This document shows, piece by piece, positions 1 through 10,410 of a stretch of DNA of 64,000 bases. Position 1 is the first letter of the stretch, and each line of letters begins with the position of its first letter. Origin of the DNA: Cryptomeria japonica (lineage: Eukaryota > Streptophyta > Pinopsida > Cupressales > Cupressaceae). Both the position numbers and the translations under genes were made by a program. The notes under the pieces are model-generated. The model ran no database searches. It was not told the origin of the DNA and worked only from the letters and a program-made list of their open reading frames with translations. Location: contig NC_081407.1 in NCBI RefSeq assembly GCF_030272615.1, positions 379,464,179 to 379,528,178 of the forward strand. The letters run 5' to 3'.

Positions 1-1
1 A

Positions 2-1435
2 TTGTTACAAGAATTTGATATTTCCATAATTGACAAACCAGGAAGAGCTAATGTTATAGCTGACTTTTTATCAAGACTCCAATCAGCTACACCTGTTGAA
101 CATGAAATCATTGATGATAGGTTTCTAGATGAACACTTATTTTCCATTGCTGCACATATACCCTGGTATGCAGACATTGCCAATTATCTAGCAGCAAACA
201 GAATACCAGAATACTTTTCTCCAAAAGAAAAGAAGTTGTTAATAGAGAAAAGTTTTAACTTTTCTTGGATTGCAAATAGTTTGTTTTATACTGGAGCTGA
301 TCAGGTAATGCGAAGATGTGTAAGAGAAGACGAAACTTATGACATATTGCATGCTTGCCATGATGAACCATGTGGAGGACATTTTGCAGCAAAAAGAACA
401 TCAATGAAAGTTCTTACAACAGGGTACTATTGGCCAACATTACATAAAGATGTTGTGGCCTATACAAGAAAATGTGACAAATGCCAGCATATGGGAAGAC
501 CAACTAAGTCCGATGAAATGCCACTACATCCACAGATAATAGTCACCCCTTTTGATAAATGGGGGATGGATTTTGTAGGACCAATTGATCCACCATCAAA
601 TGGAAAGTCATACATTCTAGTTTGCACGGACTATGTAACAAAATGGGTTGAGGTAACAGCTATGGCTCATGCTCGAGATAACAAAGTTGCTGAGTTTCTA
701 TATGAACAAATTTTCACAAGATTTGGGGTTCCCAGAGAGCTTGTAGCCGATCAAGGAGCTTAGTTTACGTCTAATCTGATCACAGCACTAATGAATGAAT
801 ATAAAATCAAATATAGGAAGTCCAGCCCTTATCACCCTCAAGCCAATGGTCAGGTAGAGGTAATAAACAGAGAAATTGAGGCGATCCTCACAAAGACAGT
901 ACAGATACATAGAAAAGATTGGAGCAATAGACTTTCTGAAGCAGTTTGGGCTTATAGAACTACATGGAAAACAACAACTGGGTTTACATCTTTTGAGCTG
1001 CTTTATGAGAAAACAGCCATGTTACCCATAAAATTTGAACACAAAACTTTGAGGATAGCTCTTGAACTCAATATAGACATATCTGAAGCACAGAAGGACC
1101 TTCTCTTGCAGCTAAATACTTTGGATAAAATGAGAAAAGCCGCTCTGCAGCATACAGAAGCAATCCAACAACAAAGGAAAAAATGGCATGATCAGCACAT
1201 CAAAACCAGGAAATTTTCTACTGGAGATTGGGCTCTGTTATATGATTCCAGATATCAAGAAAACCAGGGTAAGCTCACAACACGTTGGCTTGGCCCCTAT
1301 GAAGTTGAAAATGTGTTCGACAATGGCGCTGTACAGCTGGTAACAATAGACCCAGTCTGCTTCAAATTGCTAGTGAATGGCCACTGACTCCGGTTATACC
1401 ACAAACCAGTCTCCAAGGAAGAATTCATGCAGTAG
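2..1435 (+). pseudogene. G1 pol fragment: RNase H end and integrase
   Basis: This is the C-terminal pol segment of a gypsy polyprotein; integrase inserts the cDNA copy into the genome. The first ~27 residues are the RNase H tail (IIDKPGRANVIADFLSR). An H2C2 zinc-binding domain follows, with His near residues 117-126 and CDKC near 158-161. The integrase core comes next, with catalytic Asp in WGMDF (codon 569-571), Asp in VADQG and Glu in NGQVE, so all three acidic residues are kept. The C-terminal part has a WLGPYEV motif (GPY/F type). Two in-frame stops break it. One is TAG at 761-763 straight after VADQGA, where families usually carry Q or E. The other is TGA at 1385-1387 after NGH, where Arg (CGA) is likely; the frame then continues to TAG at 1433-1435. 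There is no frameshift. Confidence 0.9.
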
Positions 1436-2053
1436 TTCGTTCAGGTTCCTCCAGCTACTCTTCCTGCAGTCGAAGGCTTTTGCCTTTCTCCTGCAGCATC
1501 ACCGTAATTTTCAAAAAGTATGCCCATAATAAAGGTTTTCTTTTTACAAAAACGAAACCCCTTTTCTCCATTCTCATTTATCGCCTCTATTTCACTTCTT
1601 TCACTTCCATCCATTCATTTCATTTATTCATTTCATCCACCCATTTCACCCATCTAAGTCATCCATCCGCATCAAACTTAATTAAGATATCTTTCCCACT
1701 TGTCAATCCATGCCGATGTTGTCATATTTCTTCACACGTACGTGCAATTATCAAAGGTATGCCATATCTTTTCTTATCGCATATTTGATTTATTTCATTC
1801 AATTCATTTTCTGATATGCATGTACCGGTCATTATTGCCTGAACTTCTGCCTATTCTTTGTGACATGTGAGGACACATGTCATATTTTAAGTAGGGGGTG
1901 GGGTAATCCATCTTTTAAAACCTGTCTTTTCACCGCTGCCATAACTGCAAAATAATCTTCTTTAATACTTTTCTGGTACTTTCCAACTATGATCGCATGT
2001 CTTTCTTTATTGCATAATCATGATTAAGACTGCTTGTTCAAAAAAGTTCATTT
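1436..2053 (+). other. G1 spacer between pol and the extra ORF
   Basis: No convincing coding sequence is seen. The stretch is C/T-rich around 1480-1700. It contains TCCTGCAG motifs near 1460 and 1490, and a G-rich stretch near 1893 (AGTAGGGGGTGGGG) that resembles the polypurine tract at 4657. In plant gypsy elements with an env-position ORF, such a spacer can hold the splice acceptor for the downstream ORF; that role here is inference. Confidence 0.5.
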
Positions 2054-4657
2054 TTGGAAAAGAAAGAAAGTAATGTGACGGCACGAAAAAGAAAAAACCA
2101 GAACAGAAGGGAAGCAGTGAATTTGAATCTTCACCAAGGAATTGAGTTCAGCTATAGGAAAACTGCAAACATGGGTGGTCAGTTGGTGCAACATGAGCCT
2201 ACAGCTCATGAAACATTATTGCAAAATCTGCAAATAGTCCATGCATTTAGCCTTTGTGGATGGTTAAATTATTTTTTGAGCTTAAATGATTTCAATGAAG
2301 AGGCTGCTGCAGAATTTCTGAGAACCCTTTCTGAAGGGGAAGCCACCGTATGGGGTCTAACGGTTGTTGCAACCGAAAATAGAATTGCAGAAGTAACTGG
2401 GCTTCCAGCCGTTGGAGAAAAATTTTCTTCAGACGTTGCAGCAGCAAGGGCTGAGTTTTCAATGCCTACTGATGGACCTCTGGAAGTCTCCAAGCAGGGA
2501 TGCAAGCGCGTATTGTTGCCTCCTCCTTATTCAGAGTATGCTATTTACATAATCAGGTATTTGACCTGTGAAAGCCATTTTTTCTATCTGCATTCTCATC
2601 ATTTCAAATTATTGAGCCATATGAGGCATGGGTTAGCTATAAATGTTTCGAATTTCTTGTTAAAATTTTTAGAACACAATGCCCACAGAACTCAACAAGG
2701 GAAAGATAATTCTGTCACTTATCATGGCCTCATTAAATTACTGATTGAGCGCTCTTTAAGGGATGTCTCATCTCTCTCCTGGCAACAATTTGTTGCCCAA
2801 AAGAGTTTGCAAATTCCACAACCTCCTAGGGTACTTACCCCACGGCCTCAGAAAAAGAAGAAAGAAAGTCCATCTACTAGTAAAATAGGGCAAGGGTCAT
2901 CTACTCCTGTAGCACCTGGTCCTGCAGCTTTCGTACCCGAATCCTCTGCTAGGATTCAAACTAGGTCTACCACTAGGAGTGAGAAGGGAAAAGCAAAGGC
3001 AGAAGGGTCCCCAGAATCTGACCCTCATTCTCAGAAAAGGCAATGCCCTTCTCCTGCAGCACCTTCCCCTGCAGCTGTTTCTCCTACAGCAACGCCTGTT
3101 GCTATTTCTAGTTCGCCATCATCCTCTGGTAGGGCAAAGCCCTCTAAGTAAACAAAGAAGAAAAAAACCACCGGAACACCTCCTGCAGCCGCATAAGTGT
3201 CAAGAAGGGTTTCTGCAAGGAAACAATCTAAGACCTCCCCTGCTTTACCACAACCAGAGGTGATTGTAATTTTAGAAGAATCTGTTGAGTCTGAATTTAA
3301 TGTTTCTCAGAATGTGTCCGAAAATGCTGCCCAAAGTTCAATCGTTCCTGAAATGGAACAAGTTGAGACAAAGGAAACAGGGCATAATGAGCAAGGGTTA
3401 CCAAATCTTGATGATTTGGCTACTGCTGCTATGCAATTTTCGGAGGAAGCACAGGTTTCTCCACCACAGGAACAAGAAGAATTTATCTTACAGCAAGAGG
3501 AAGAACAGGTTGAACAATCAAATGTGCCTAGTGAAGTTGTATCTCATCCTGAAGTTTGCAAAGCCATTGTTGTGTATAAGAAAATATTTTTAATGGAGTT
3601 TCGAGAATATGTTAAAGCTAATTGGGAAACAGTTACATTGCAAACCCTGACTTTTCGATACATAGCCCAGACTGTCATACAGCAAAGTCTATGGGAAATA
3701 GAAAAGAAGAAATTAAATAAGAAAATTGAAAGTTAGAAGCAAGAAATTGCTGAGTTGAAAGCAAAAACAGACGAAATGTTGAAAGTAACTGGCCAGATTA
3801 TGGAATGTAGACCCCCACCCAGAGTTTATGCTCTGTGCCTTGAAGAACAGTTTTTATGGTTCCAATTAATGAGAATTTCCAGAAACCAAGATCCTATAAT
3901 TCATAATGCCAAAGACTTCTATGAAGCATACCAGGCAGCCCCTAACTGGTTAAGGAATTCTCTCTGTGAATTCTATTTGCATGGCTTTTTAATACCATTT
4001 GAAACAGAATGGAATCCTCTTCTATATATTGGTGATATTCATTTGAGAGCATTTATGTCATGGGCAGCAAATGAGGCAAATTATGGCAGTTAATGGGAAA
4101 CATATGAGGAAGTTGAGAAAACAGAGCCTGTTCCATTACGATCTCACAGTTCAAATCCTTATGCAATGTTGAAAGATTGGTTTGCTCTGACATATGGTGT
4201 TAATAATGTTTCAGCAAGAGGAAAAATATTTGATATCAGAAAATAGGTATATGATGAATTCCAAGCACAACAATATTCATTTTGGATATTGGCATTCTCC
4301 AGAAATGAGAAAAGATGGGAAAAGTTAACTGTTGGGTTAAGAAAGTCAAAACCGCATAGTCCCTTAAATTTCACAGCAGCTCTCAAATGAACCAGCAGAT
4401 ATATTCAATTGGGGCTTCAAACAAGATTTGAACTGTGGTTGCCGCTGACATTCAGACCCCCTGTGCTAATGTGGCCACTTTATCCTCACCAGGCTACAAA
4501 ACTCAACAATGAATTAGAAGACCAAAGGTATGAAAAATGCCGGGATTTCAGAGGATTTTATTACAAGTTTAAAAATCCGTTTCATAGTCATGTAGCAGCC
4601 ACCGACTTCAGAGAAACCACCAGGAAAGTTAATGCTAGAGGACCAGCATTGGGCTAA
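2054..4657 (+). pseudogene. G1 extra ORF in env position
   Basis: About 867 codons run in one frame from 2054 (first ATG at 2171) to TAA at 4655-4657. They are broken by stops at 3149, 3194, 3734, 4091, 4244 and 4388 but by no visible frameshift. The N-terminal third is a folded-looking region with VWGLTVVATENRIAEVTGLP, a pattern like the 'putative plant transposon protein' domains of Athila-type extra ORFs (by eye, not searched). The middle is a Pro/Ser/Ala/Lys-rich linker with repeated PAA and basic runs. After it come an acidic Glu/Gln-rich stretch and a short coiled-coil-like segment near 3700-3790. No signal peptide or clear membrane segment is seen, so a true envelope protein is not supported. 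Expression would need splicing or internal initiation. Function is unknown. Confidence 0.65.
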
Positions 4658-4668
4658 GTAGGGGGCAG
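4657..4668 (+). other. G1 polypurine tract
   Basis: AGTAGGGGGCAG sits directly before TGATGAGC. A purine run abutting a TG dinucleotide is the standard plus-strand priming site at the left border of a 3' LTR. It directly follows the extra ORF stop, as expected. Confidence 0.7.
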
Positions 4669-5880
4669 TGATGAGCTTAAAAAATGCTCATAATTTGGAT
4701 GTTTTGATAAAAATTTTAAATGCCTTTACTTTTGTTATTTCATGGATGTTCAGACTTTGTGAAACCTTTTTGGGATATCCTGTAGCAAGAGACTTTTATA
4801 TTCCTGCAGCTCTTTGTGATTAACTTGATTGCATTTATTGCCCCGTTGACTCCCTAAAATGACTGGTATATCGTATACAGTTTTTGAATGATGAAGTAAA
4901 TCTAAAATGTGTGATTAATGAATGGATATCGTGTATGTGCCATACGCCTTTTCTGTTGCCTATTACCTTTTGTTTCGCAGGTTGTTGAAGAATGATCGAG
5001 TCAAGCGCAGCCAATCTCGGCCTTGCAGTAAAGTCCATTTCCTGCACGACTTCGAGGAAGCTCCGACAAAGACTCTTTGACTGAAATCATGGGAAATACT
5101 TTTAATGACAAAGAGTGGATTGCTAGATTCTCTCTAGATCGGGTTGAATGCATAAACTCATTTATGAAGTTTGTTCCTTGATTTGAGGATATGTTTTACT
5201 TCCACATCTTTCTTTAATGGAGTTAGTTAGTTAGTTGCTCCCCTGTTTTTAAATAAAGCTTCTCCTCCTGCGCGAGAAAGAAAGAGAAGGATAAAATAAG
5301 AATAGTAGATGTCATGTAAGAATCAGGATGATAATGAAAGACAGAATCTGTTTAACCAGAAGCAGAGTTTGTTGTTAGTTTCCATATCAACAAAACAATG
5401 TATATCATTCTGTTTTTATGAATAAAGTTCAATGAAGTTCTGAGTTTCGTATTTGCATAATCAGGAGATGCTTGATAAGGGGGCCCACTTAGTAGGTATC
5501 TGTAGCTAGTTAGTTAGTTGTTCTTTCCTGTTAAGCTTCAGTTTGCTTTCATCTTTAAAGTTTTTATACAAACTCAGCTTTACATTGCTCCTGCAGCATA
5601 AGGAATCCATCATTGTGTCTGTTCCTGCAGCATAAGGCCAGTTCATAGTTTATGTTTTAGTTGTAGTTATTATGGTTTCTGTCATAATCAAATCATAGTT
5701 GAGTTAAAAAGCTTTGCATTACCTTCCTGTAGCGTAGGTAGGATTTCTTTTCAGTATGTATTTCCGCTAGGATTTGACCAAAATAAGTTCCTAGTGCATA
5801 TATTTTGCTGCGCCATTTAAAGTATACGTCCCCTAGCTTGACAAGTAAATGAACGTCTACAGAGAGAGATATTGGTCACC
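4669..5880 (+). repeat. G1 3' LTR (right border uncertain)
   Basis: It begins TGATGAGC after the polypurine tract, and TGAGC...GCTCA forms a small hairpin at 4672-4690. AATAAAG-type signals occur near 5251 and 5421. The TAGTTAGTTAG motif occurs twice (near 5223 and 5507), and TCCTGCAGC or a one-base variant recurs near 4777, 4803, 5589, 5622 and 5723. The right end is set roughly where these family motifs stop; the 5' LTR is outside the window, so the end cannot be proved. Confidence 0.5.
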
Positions 5881-6129
5881 TGTTGGAATGCCCAATTCCC
5901 AAGAAAGGTTTTACTGTGATTTTCATATCCTTTTGTGGGCGCGACCATCAACATGGATCTCCATATCTAATTGTAGTTATTAATGTATCCCCTTTTCTTA
6001 AGGTGGAGAGTTTTAATACTTTAAACACAAAGGATCATATGTCTCATATAGGTTTAAATCACATATAAAATTCTCATAAATCATGAGGATATTAATGTCT
6101 AAACTTTAAAAAGTATATCCTCGGATGAT

Positions 6130-6278
6130 GTTGCCAACAAAATTTTGAAGAAAAAAAAAATGACTTAGTCACCCACGACAAACAGGAATAGAAACAACTA
6201 ACAGAAATGGAGGAAGTAAACGGTTGCAGAGGAATGAATGAAAACGGTAACGTTAAATGACAGAACGGAAAAAGATCT
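6130..6278 (+). repeat. Left copy of a diverged inverted-repeat pair
   Basis: The reverse complement of this stretch matches 9660-9800. Shared blocks include TTTGTCAGATCTTTTTCCGT, GTCATTTAACGTT, GTTTACTTCC and GTTATTTCTATTC-like runs with scattered differences. It could be the ends of one element with long terminal inverted repeats, such as a Mutator-like non-autonomous element, or two unrelated insertions of one repeat family. Confidence 0.5.
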
Positions 6279-6389
6279 GACAAATTTTTAATGCTCAAAT
6301 TTGATTGCAGTAATTAATCACCGACTTATAATCACACTGCCTTTTTTCTGTGACACCGAGAATGTCAATGTGACACTGAGAATGTCAAA

Positions 6390-7185
6390 GAAGCAGGTAA
6401 TATACTATCACCGTCTCCCAAACGTCACTCAAAATTGTATCCATATATGATTGTAGACGCTGTTGTCAAATAGTTCTTTGATTTTACTCAGAATTGTACT
6501 CAAATATGATTGCTAGTCAAATATCCCTTCGATCTTACTCAAAACTATTCAGATATGATTGTGGAATAGAAAAAACTGTAGTCAAAATAATTGGTCAAGG
6601 GAGTAGGTAATTATCTTATTTCTATGAAATCAAAAATGTTTTCAAAGGTAAAGGTCTCAATTTTTTATATTTAATTCTTTGATTTTACTCAAACTTATAG
6701 CTGGATATGTATAGATCATATAGTCAAATCACAAATTCAAGGGAGTAGGTAATTATCTTTTCTTCTATGGCACTAAGAGTATCTCAAAAGATAAATTATG
6801 ATCCTTTACCTTTAACTCCTTACTCAAAACTAAAGTCAAATATGGTTACAGACCCTATAGTCAAATCACGAAGTCAAGAGAGTAGGTAATTATCTTCTCT
6901 CCCATGACATGAATATCAACTCCAAAGGTAAAGATCACAATCCTTTACCTTTAACTTCTTGGTTTTACTCTTGAAGCTGTAGCCAAATATGGCTATAGAC
7001 CATATAATCAAATCACAAAGTCAAGGGAGTGGGTAGCTATCTTCTATTCTATGATACCAACAACATCACTAAAGGTTGCAATCACTTGTCCTTATCTCCT
7101 TGATCCTGCAAAAAAATGTAGCCAAATATTTTTGTGGACCATACAATCAAACTAAAAGTCAATGGAGTGGGTAATTAACCTTTAT
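6390..7185 (+). repeat. Tandem repeat, unit about 140 bp, 5-6 copies
   Basis: The phrase GGGAGTAGGTAATTATC or a close variant recurs at 6599, 6741, about 6878, 7025 and 7163, with spacings of 142, 137, 147 and 138 bases. A weaker copy is at about 6391. Each unit also holds a TCAAATATGGTTATAGACC-like phrase, a TAGTCAAATCAC phrase and an AAAGGTAAAGATCACAATCC-like phrase in fixed order. The first unit is enlarged by an extra internal copy of the TTACTCAAA...ATATGATTG part. No coding potential is seen. Confidence 0.8.
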
Positions 7186-8640
7186 GGATGCTTGTCTTGA
7201 TGTTCATATAGACAAATTTTGAACCTCATTAAATAAGATGTGGGTTTCAAACACATAAACTATTTTATAAGGTGACATCATGTCATTACAAATTTTTCAT
7301 TTTTTATTTTGAAAATAGCATGTTTTGGTTAAATAAAAAACTCAAAGTAAAAAAAAATCAATTTAAACTCCACTCACCATGATATTAATTACCACCAATG
7401 TTCAAATATAAATATTTTCATGTGAAGTAAATAAGTTAGTGTTTATCATTCAAGATTCAAAATTATCATTCAAGATTCAAAATATAGTTCAATAAGTAAA
7501 TTTGTTCTAAATCTTGAATGTTATTTACCAAATCTTCACAAGGTCTTGATACAATTTTATATAATCAAATCTTATATGAGTGTACTGAAGGAAATTTGTC
7601 ACCTCAAGGATGACAAACCCCAAAGGACAAATCGATCCTCCAATACCTCACTTATATTGGCACTAAGGGTGAGCCAGGGGATGGAAATGGCAAACTAAGC
7701 TAATAGACCACAAGCTAAGACTCATGGGTGATTCTATTAAGCCTCTTATCTGAGGACGAGTGTGCAAATTTGGGACACCAGTGCAACATGCAAGGTACAA
7801 AGACTGTATGAAATATTTAAAGAAATGACTAAACTATTAAATAGACAATGTAGAAAATGAAATAAATAGGATATTGCATAATATGAAATGATATAAAAAG
7901 AAGAATAAGGACAAAAATATTATAGTCGATCCATGATTGAAGCCTCCCGCAAGAAAATAATTCTTCCACCATCGTCAACCTACACACAAGAAAGAAGGGA
8001 AACTATTAGGGTTATGTTTTGGAGTTTGTCTAAGTCAAACCCCTATTTTGGTGTTTTTATTGCCACAAACAACTTAGAGAATATCCACAAGAAATATAAA
8101 ATGATAGAGATAAAATGATAAAGACAATATAGATATGATACTAGATTTTAGATGAAAGAGTGCAAATATTTAAATAAATCGAGGAAAGCTGAGTAACTCC
8201 CCTTCTAAGACTTATGAAAAATGGCACTATGAGCTGGTTCAAAAGTGTGCAACAATGGTTGACTATAGAGTGCTGGAAAATCTTTAAATGTTGCTCAAGA
8301 AGATCACCAAGAGCTCCAACCTTCAAGAAGTAGTCTCAAAATGCCCAAAAGATTCCAAAAATGTCATCAAACAAGAGAGATATAGGCTTTGGACGAAAAC
8401 TCAACATTGGTGGGCACATGTAGGGGCGTTACGATTCCTTCCAAGCATAAGCATAACACTCAAACAACCACTTGCAAACTGTCAGATTCACAGGACACTA
8501 GCGAGCTAGTGAAATACCATTTTGAGGCTAACAAAGCGATCCTCTATGGATAAATAAAGATGGCAATACACGACCTTTGATGATGTGGAGGAAGGCACTA
8601 TTTGTTGCGATGAATTGTACAAGGTGTAATTTTTTATATT
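7186..8640. other. Non-coding stretch without recognised genes
   Basis: No ORF here resembles a known family. A 19-base direct repeat (ATCATTCAAGATTCAAAAT) occurs twice around 7447-7482. If the minus-strand polypurine tract at 8645-8657 is real, the right part of this stretch could be an LTR of a minus-strand element; no partner LTR is visible. Confidence 0.4.
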
Positions 8641-8644
8641 ACAT

Positions 8645-8657
8645 TTTGCCCCCACTT
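8645..8657 (-). other. Possible minus-strand polypurine tract
   Basis: Read on the minus strand this is AAAGTGGGGGCAA, followed by AATGTAATATAAAAAATTAC, the layout of a polypurine tract next to an LTR starting TG. No internal coding region of such an element is recognised to its right, so this is tentative. Confidence 0.25.
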
Positions 8658-8959
8658 TAGAGAGAATGTCTATGCTTAGTTATGCGAAGGTAAAGTACAT
8701 GAAGATAAAAAAAGGAATCACAATAGGGAGGCAAAATTCCGTTGATCAGACAAGGTTGCCCCTAGTGAGTTGAAAGTTAAGTTTGAAATGGATATTGCTA
8801 ATCAATACATCACAAACATGCTAGTTGTAGACTAACATGTCGGATGATAAGATAAAAGGATAGGTTAAGACGGATGATAGATAAGATAGTGTAATAGAAA
8901 CAAACCTCGCTTGGAGGAAAGCCCCTTATTATAAAAAGATACAAGATAAGCGTCTACCA

Positions 8960-9130
8960 TGATATGAGATACGTCAATATGGATAGCAAAGTGTGTTATG
9001 CTAGATAGCCATACGATAGAGCGAGATTGTACCAACATGGGTAGAAATATGCTAGATAGCCATGGAATAAGGCAAGATTTTTCTGACATGGGTAGCGATA
9101 CACTAGATATCAAAGCGATTGGGTGAGATT
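8960..9130 (+). repeat. Short tandem repeat, unit about 51 bp
   Basis: CTAGATAGCCAT begins units at 9001 and 9052, and a variant begins at about 9103. Each of the two full units continues with a GCGAGATT- or GGCAAGATT-like block and then CATGGGTAG. A weaker partial unit precedes 9001. That is about 2.5-3 copies, without coding evidence. Confidence 0.6.
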
Positions 9131-9659
9131 AAAGATAGATTTGATAAGCAGTAGATTGGCCCCTACAAAGGAAAACACAAAGAAAAAGAAACAAATCAAA
9201 TGGTTTGGCCCCCACTTAGGCAAACATGAAAAAACGATCAACAAGAAAAATGAATGCAAAAAGTTAAATGACAAAAATGCAGATATGATAGCCCCCCCTT
9301 AGAATGATATGCGTAAAAGGCATGTTATTCTAAGGAGAAGAGCAGTTGTGGCACGTCAACATAGTGAGATGTTTCCATGGAATGCCACCAGTGACGGGTG
9401 GCACATAAATGTCCACTATATCGATGATGAATGCGAGAGGACATGGGGATCTAATAGTTTGGCATCAGAACCCATACTCAATGCTTAGTGTGTTATTTAA
9501 GGCTGATCGTGAAATTGCACCAACCATCCTTGATATGTCATTACTAATATCGACAGAGCATGTAAAAGATCTCTCAAATTTGTATGCATGCCCAATGGCC
9601 AGCCTTAAACAACACACAATAAGCACTGGCGACTTAGGTGTGCAGGCCCATGGACCCCA
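9131..9659. other. Non-coding stretch without recognised genes
   Basis: C-rich phrases (GGCCCCCACTT, GCCCCCCCTTAG) occur near 9208 and 9290. The plus-strand frame 9409-9795 is open for 128 codons but resembles nothing I know, and its end runs into the inverted repeat at 9660, so I do not call it a gene. Confidence 0.4.
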
Positions 9660-9800
9660 CTTTGTCAGATCTTTTTCCGTTTCGTCATTTAACGTTTTTG
9701 TTTTCTTTAATTCTTCAGTAACTGTTTACTTCCTTCGTTTCTGTCAGTTATTTCTATTCATGTTTTCCGTTAGCAATTTGTTTCCTCCAATTTGAAGAAT
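9660..9800 (-). repeat. Right copy of the diverged inverted-repeat pair
   Basis: This is the inverted partner of 6130-6278. Homology starts abruptly at TTTGTCAGATC and fades after GTTTCCTCC. The two copies enclose about 3.4 kb containing the 140-bp tandem array. No target duplication was found by eye at the outer edges. Confidence 0.5.
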
Positions 9801-10130
9801 TTTTCTTTTGGTTCCTCCCTCATAGAAAATTACATGATGAAAATTGAAATAGAATCTTTTAAATTACATGGCAAATACAAGCGATAGCGGTGAATTTTGT
9901 AGAAATGGTTGTTTGTGTTGTGTGCGGTGGAAGCCATTACAAAACTCTTTATATTGTTTTATCCTACATTCATACGAGATTGAAATAAGAAGAATAAATG
10001 TCTATTAATACAATAACCAAATATCACTTGATGTAAAGACTACTCTACGGAGCACACCTTGAAACAATAATTACGAAGGTTCTTATTTTTGTAGGCAAAC
10101 AACACTTTCTTATTACGATTACATATAATA

Positions 10131-10410
10131 AAAAGTATAATAAAAAGCATATAAATAGTTATGTGAATCTTAGTTATTTACAATTGATAAAGTTAATATT
10201 TGAAAAATAATCTTATATTCTAATTTTATATGTGTGTATATATATATGTGTATATATATATATATGTGTATATATATATACATATATTAATATTAAAATT
10301 TTAATGAAATATTATTATAAAATTAGAATATAAGATTATTTTTCAAATATTAACTTTATCAATTGTAAATAACTAAGATTCACATAACTATTTAAAAAAA
10401 AATACTTTTC
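10131..10410. repeat. Long perfect inverted repeat (hairpin or foldback element)
   Basis: The arms 10153-10230 and 10316-10393 are 78 bases each and, compared base by base, are perfect reverse complements. The left arm starts AAATAGTTATGTGAATC and the right ends with its complement. The loop (10231-10315) is a TA/TG microsatellite plus AT-rich DNA. Beyond a short mismatched gap the arms may extend further (AAAAAGTAT on the left against ATACTTTT on the right). Termini do not match Stowaway or Tourist consensus ends. It could be a foldback element, a MITE, or an inverted duplication able to give small RNAs. Confidence 0.85.

Larger units (their letters stand above)
1..5880 (+). mobile_element. 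Ty3/gypsy LTR retrotransposon G1, 3' part
   Basis: The window opens inside a gypsy element on the plus strand. In order it shows the end of RNase H, integrase, a 0.6-kb spacer, a long extra ORF, a polypurine tract at 4657-4668, and a 3' LTR beginning TGATGAGC at 4669. Gag, protease, reverse transcriptase and the 5' LTR lie left of the window. An extra ORF between pol and the 3' LTR is the env-like position known from several plant gypsy lineages. The right edge is an estimate, because without the 5' LTR the 3' LTR end cannot be fixed. Decay is mostly by in-frame stop codons. Confidence 0.85.

Noticed and set aside
2054-4657. Calling the G1 extra ORF an envelope gene
   Set aside because: The position fits, but no signal peptide, cleavage site or transmembrane segment is visible.
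6390-7185. CRISPR-like array
   Set aside because: Units are about 140 bases, imperfect along their whole length and without unique spacers; this is an ordinary tandem repeat in plant DNA.
9409-9795. 128-codon plus-strand ORF as a gene
   Set aside because: Its last third lies in the inverted repeat and it shows no known motif.
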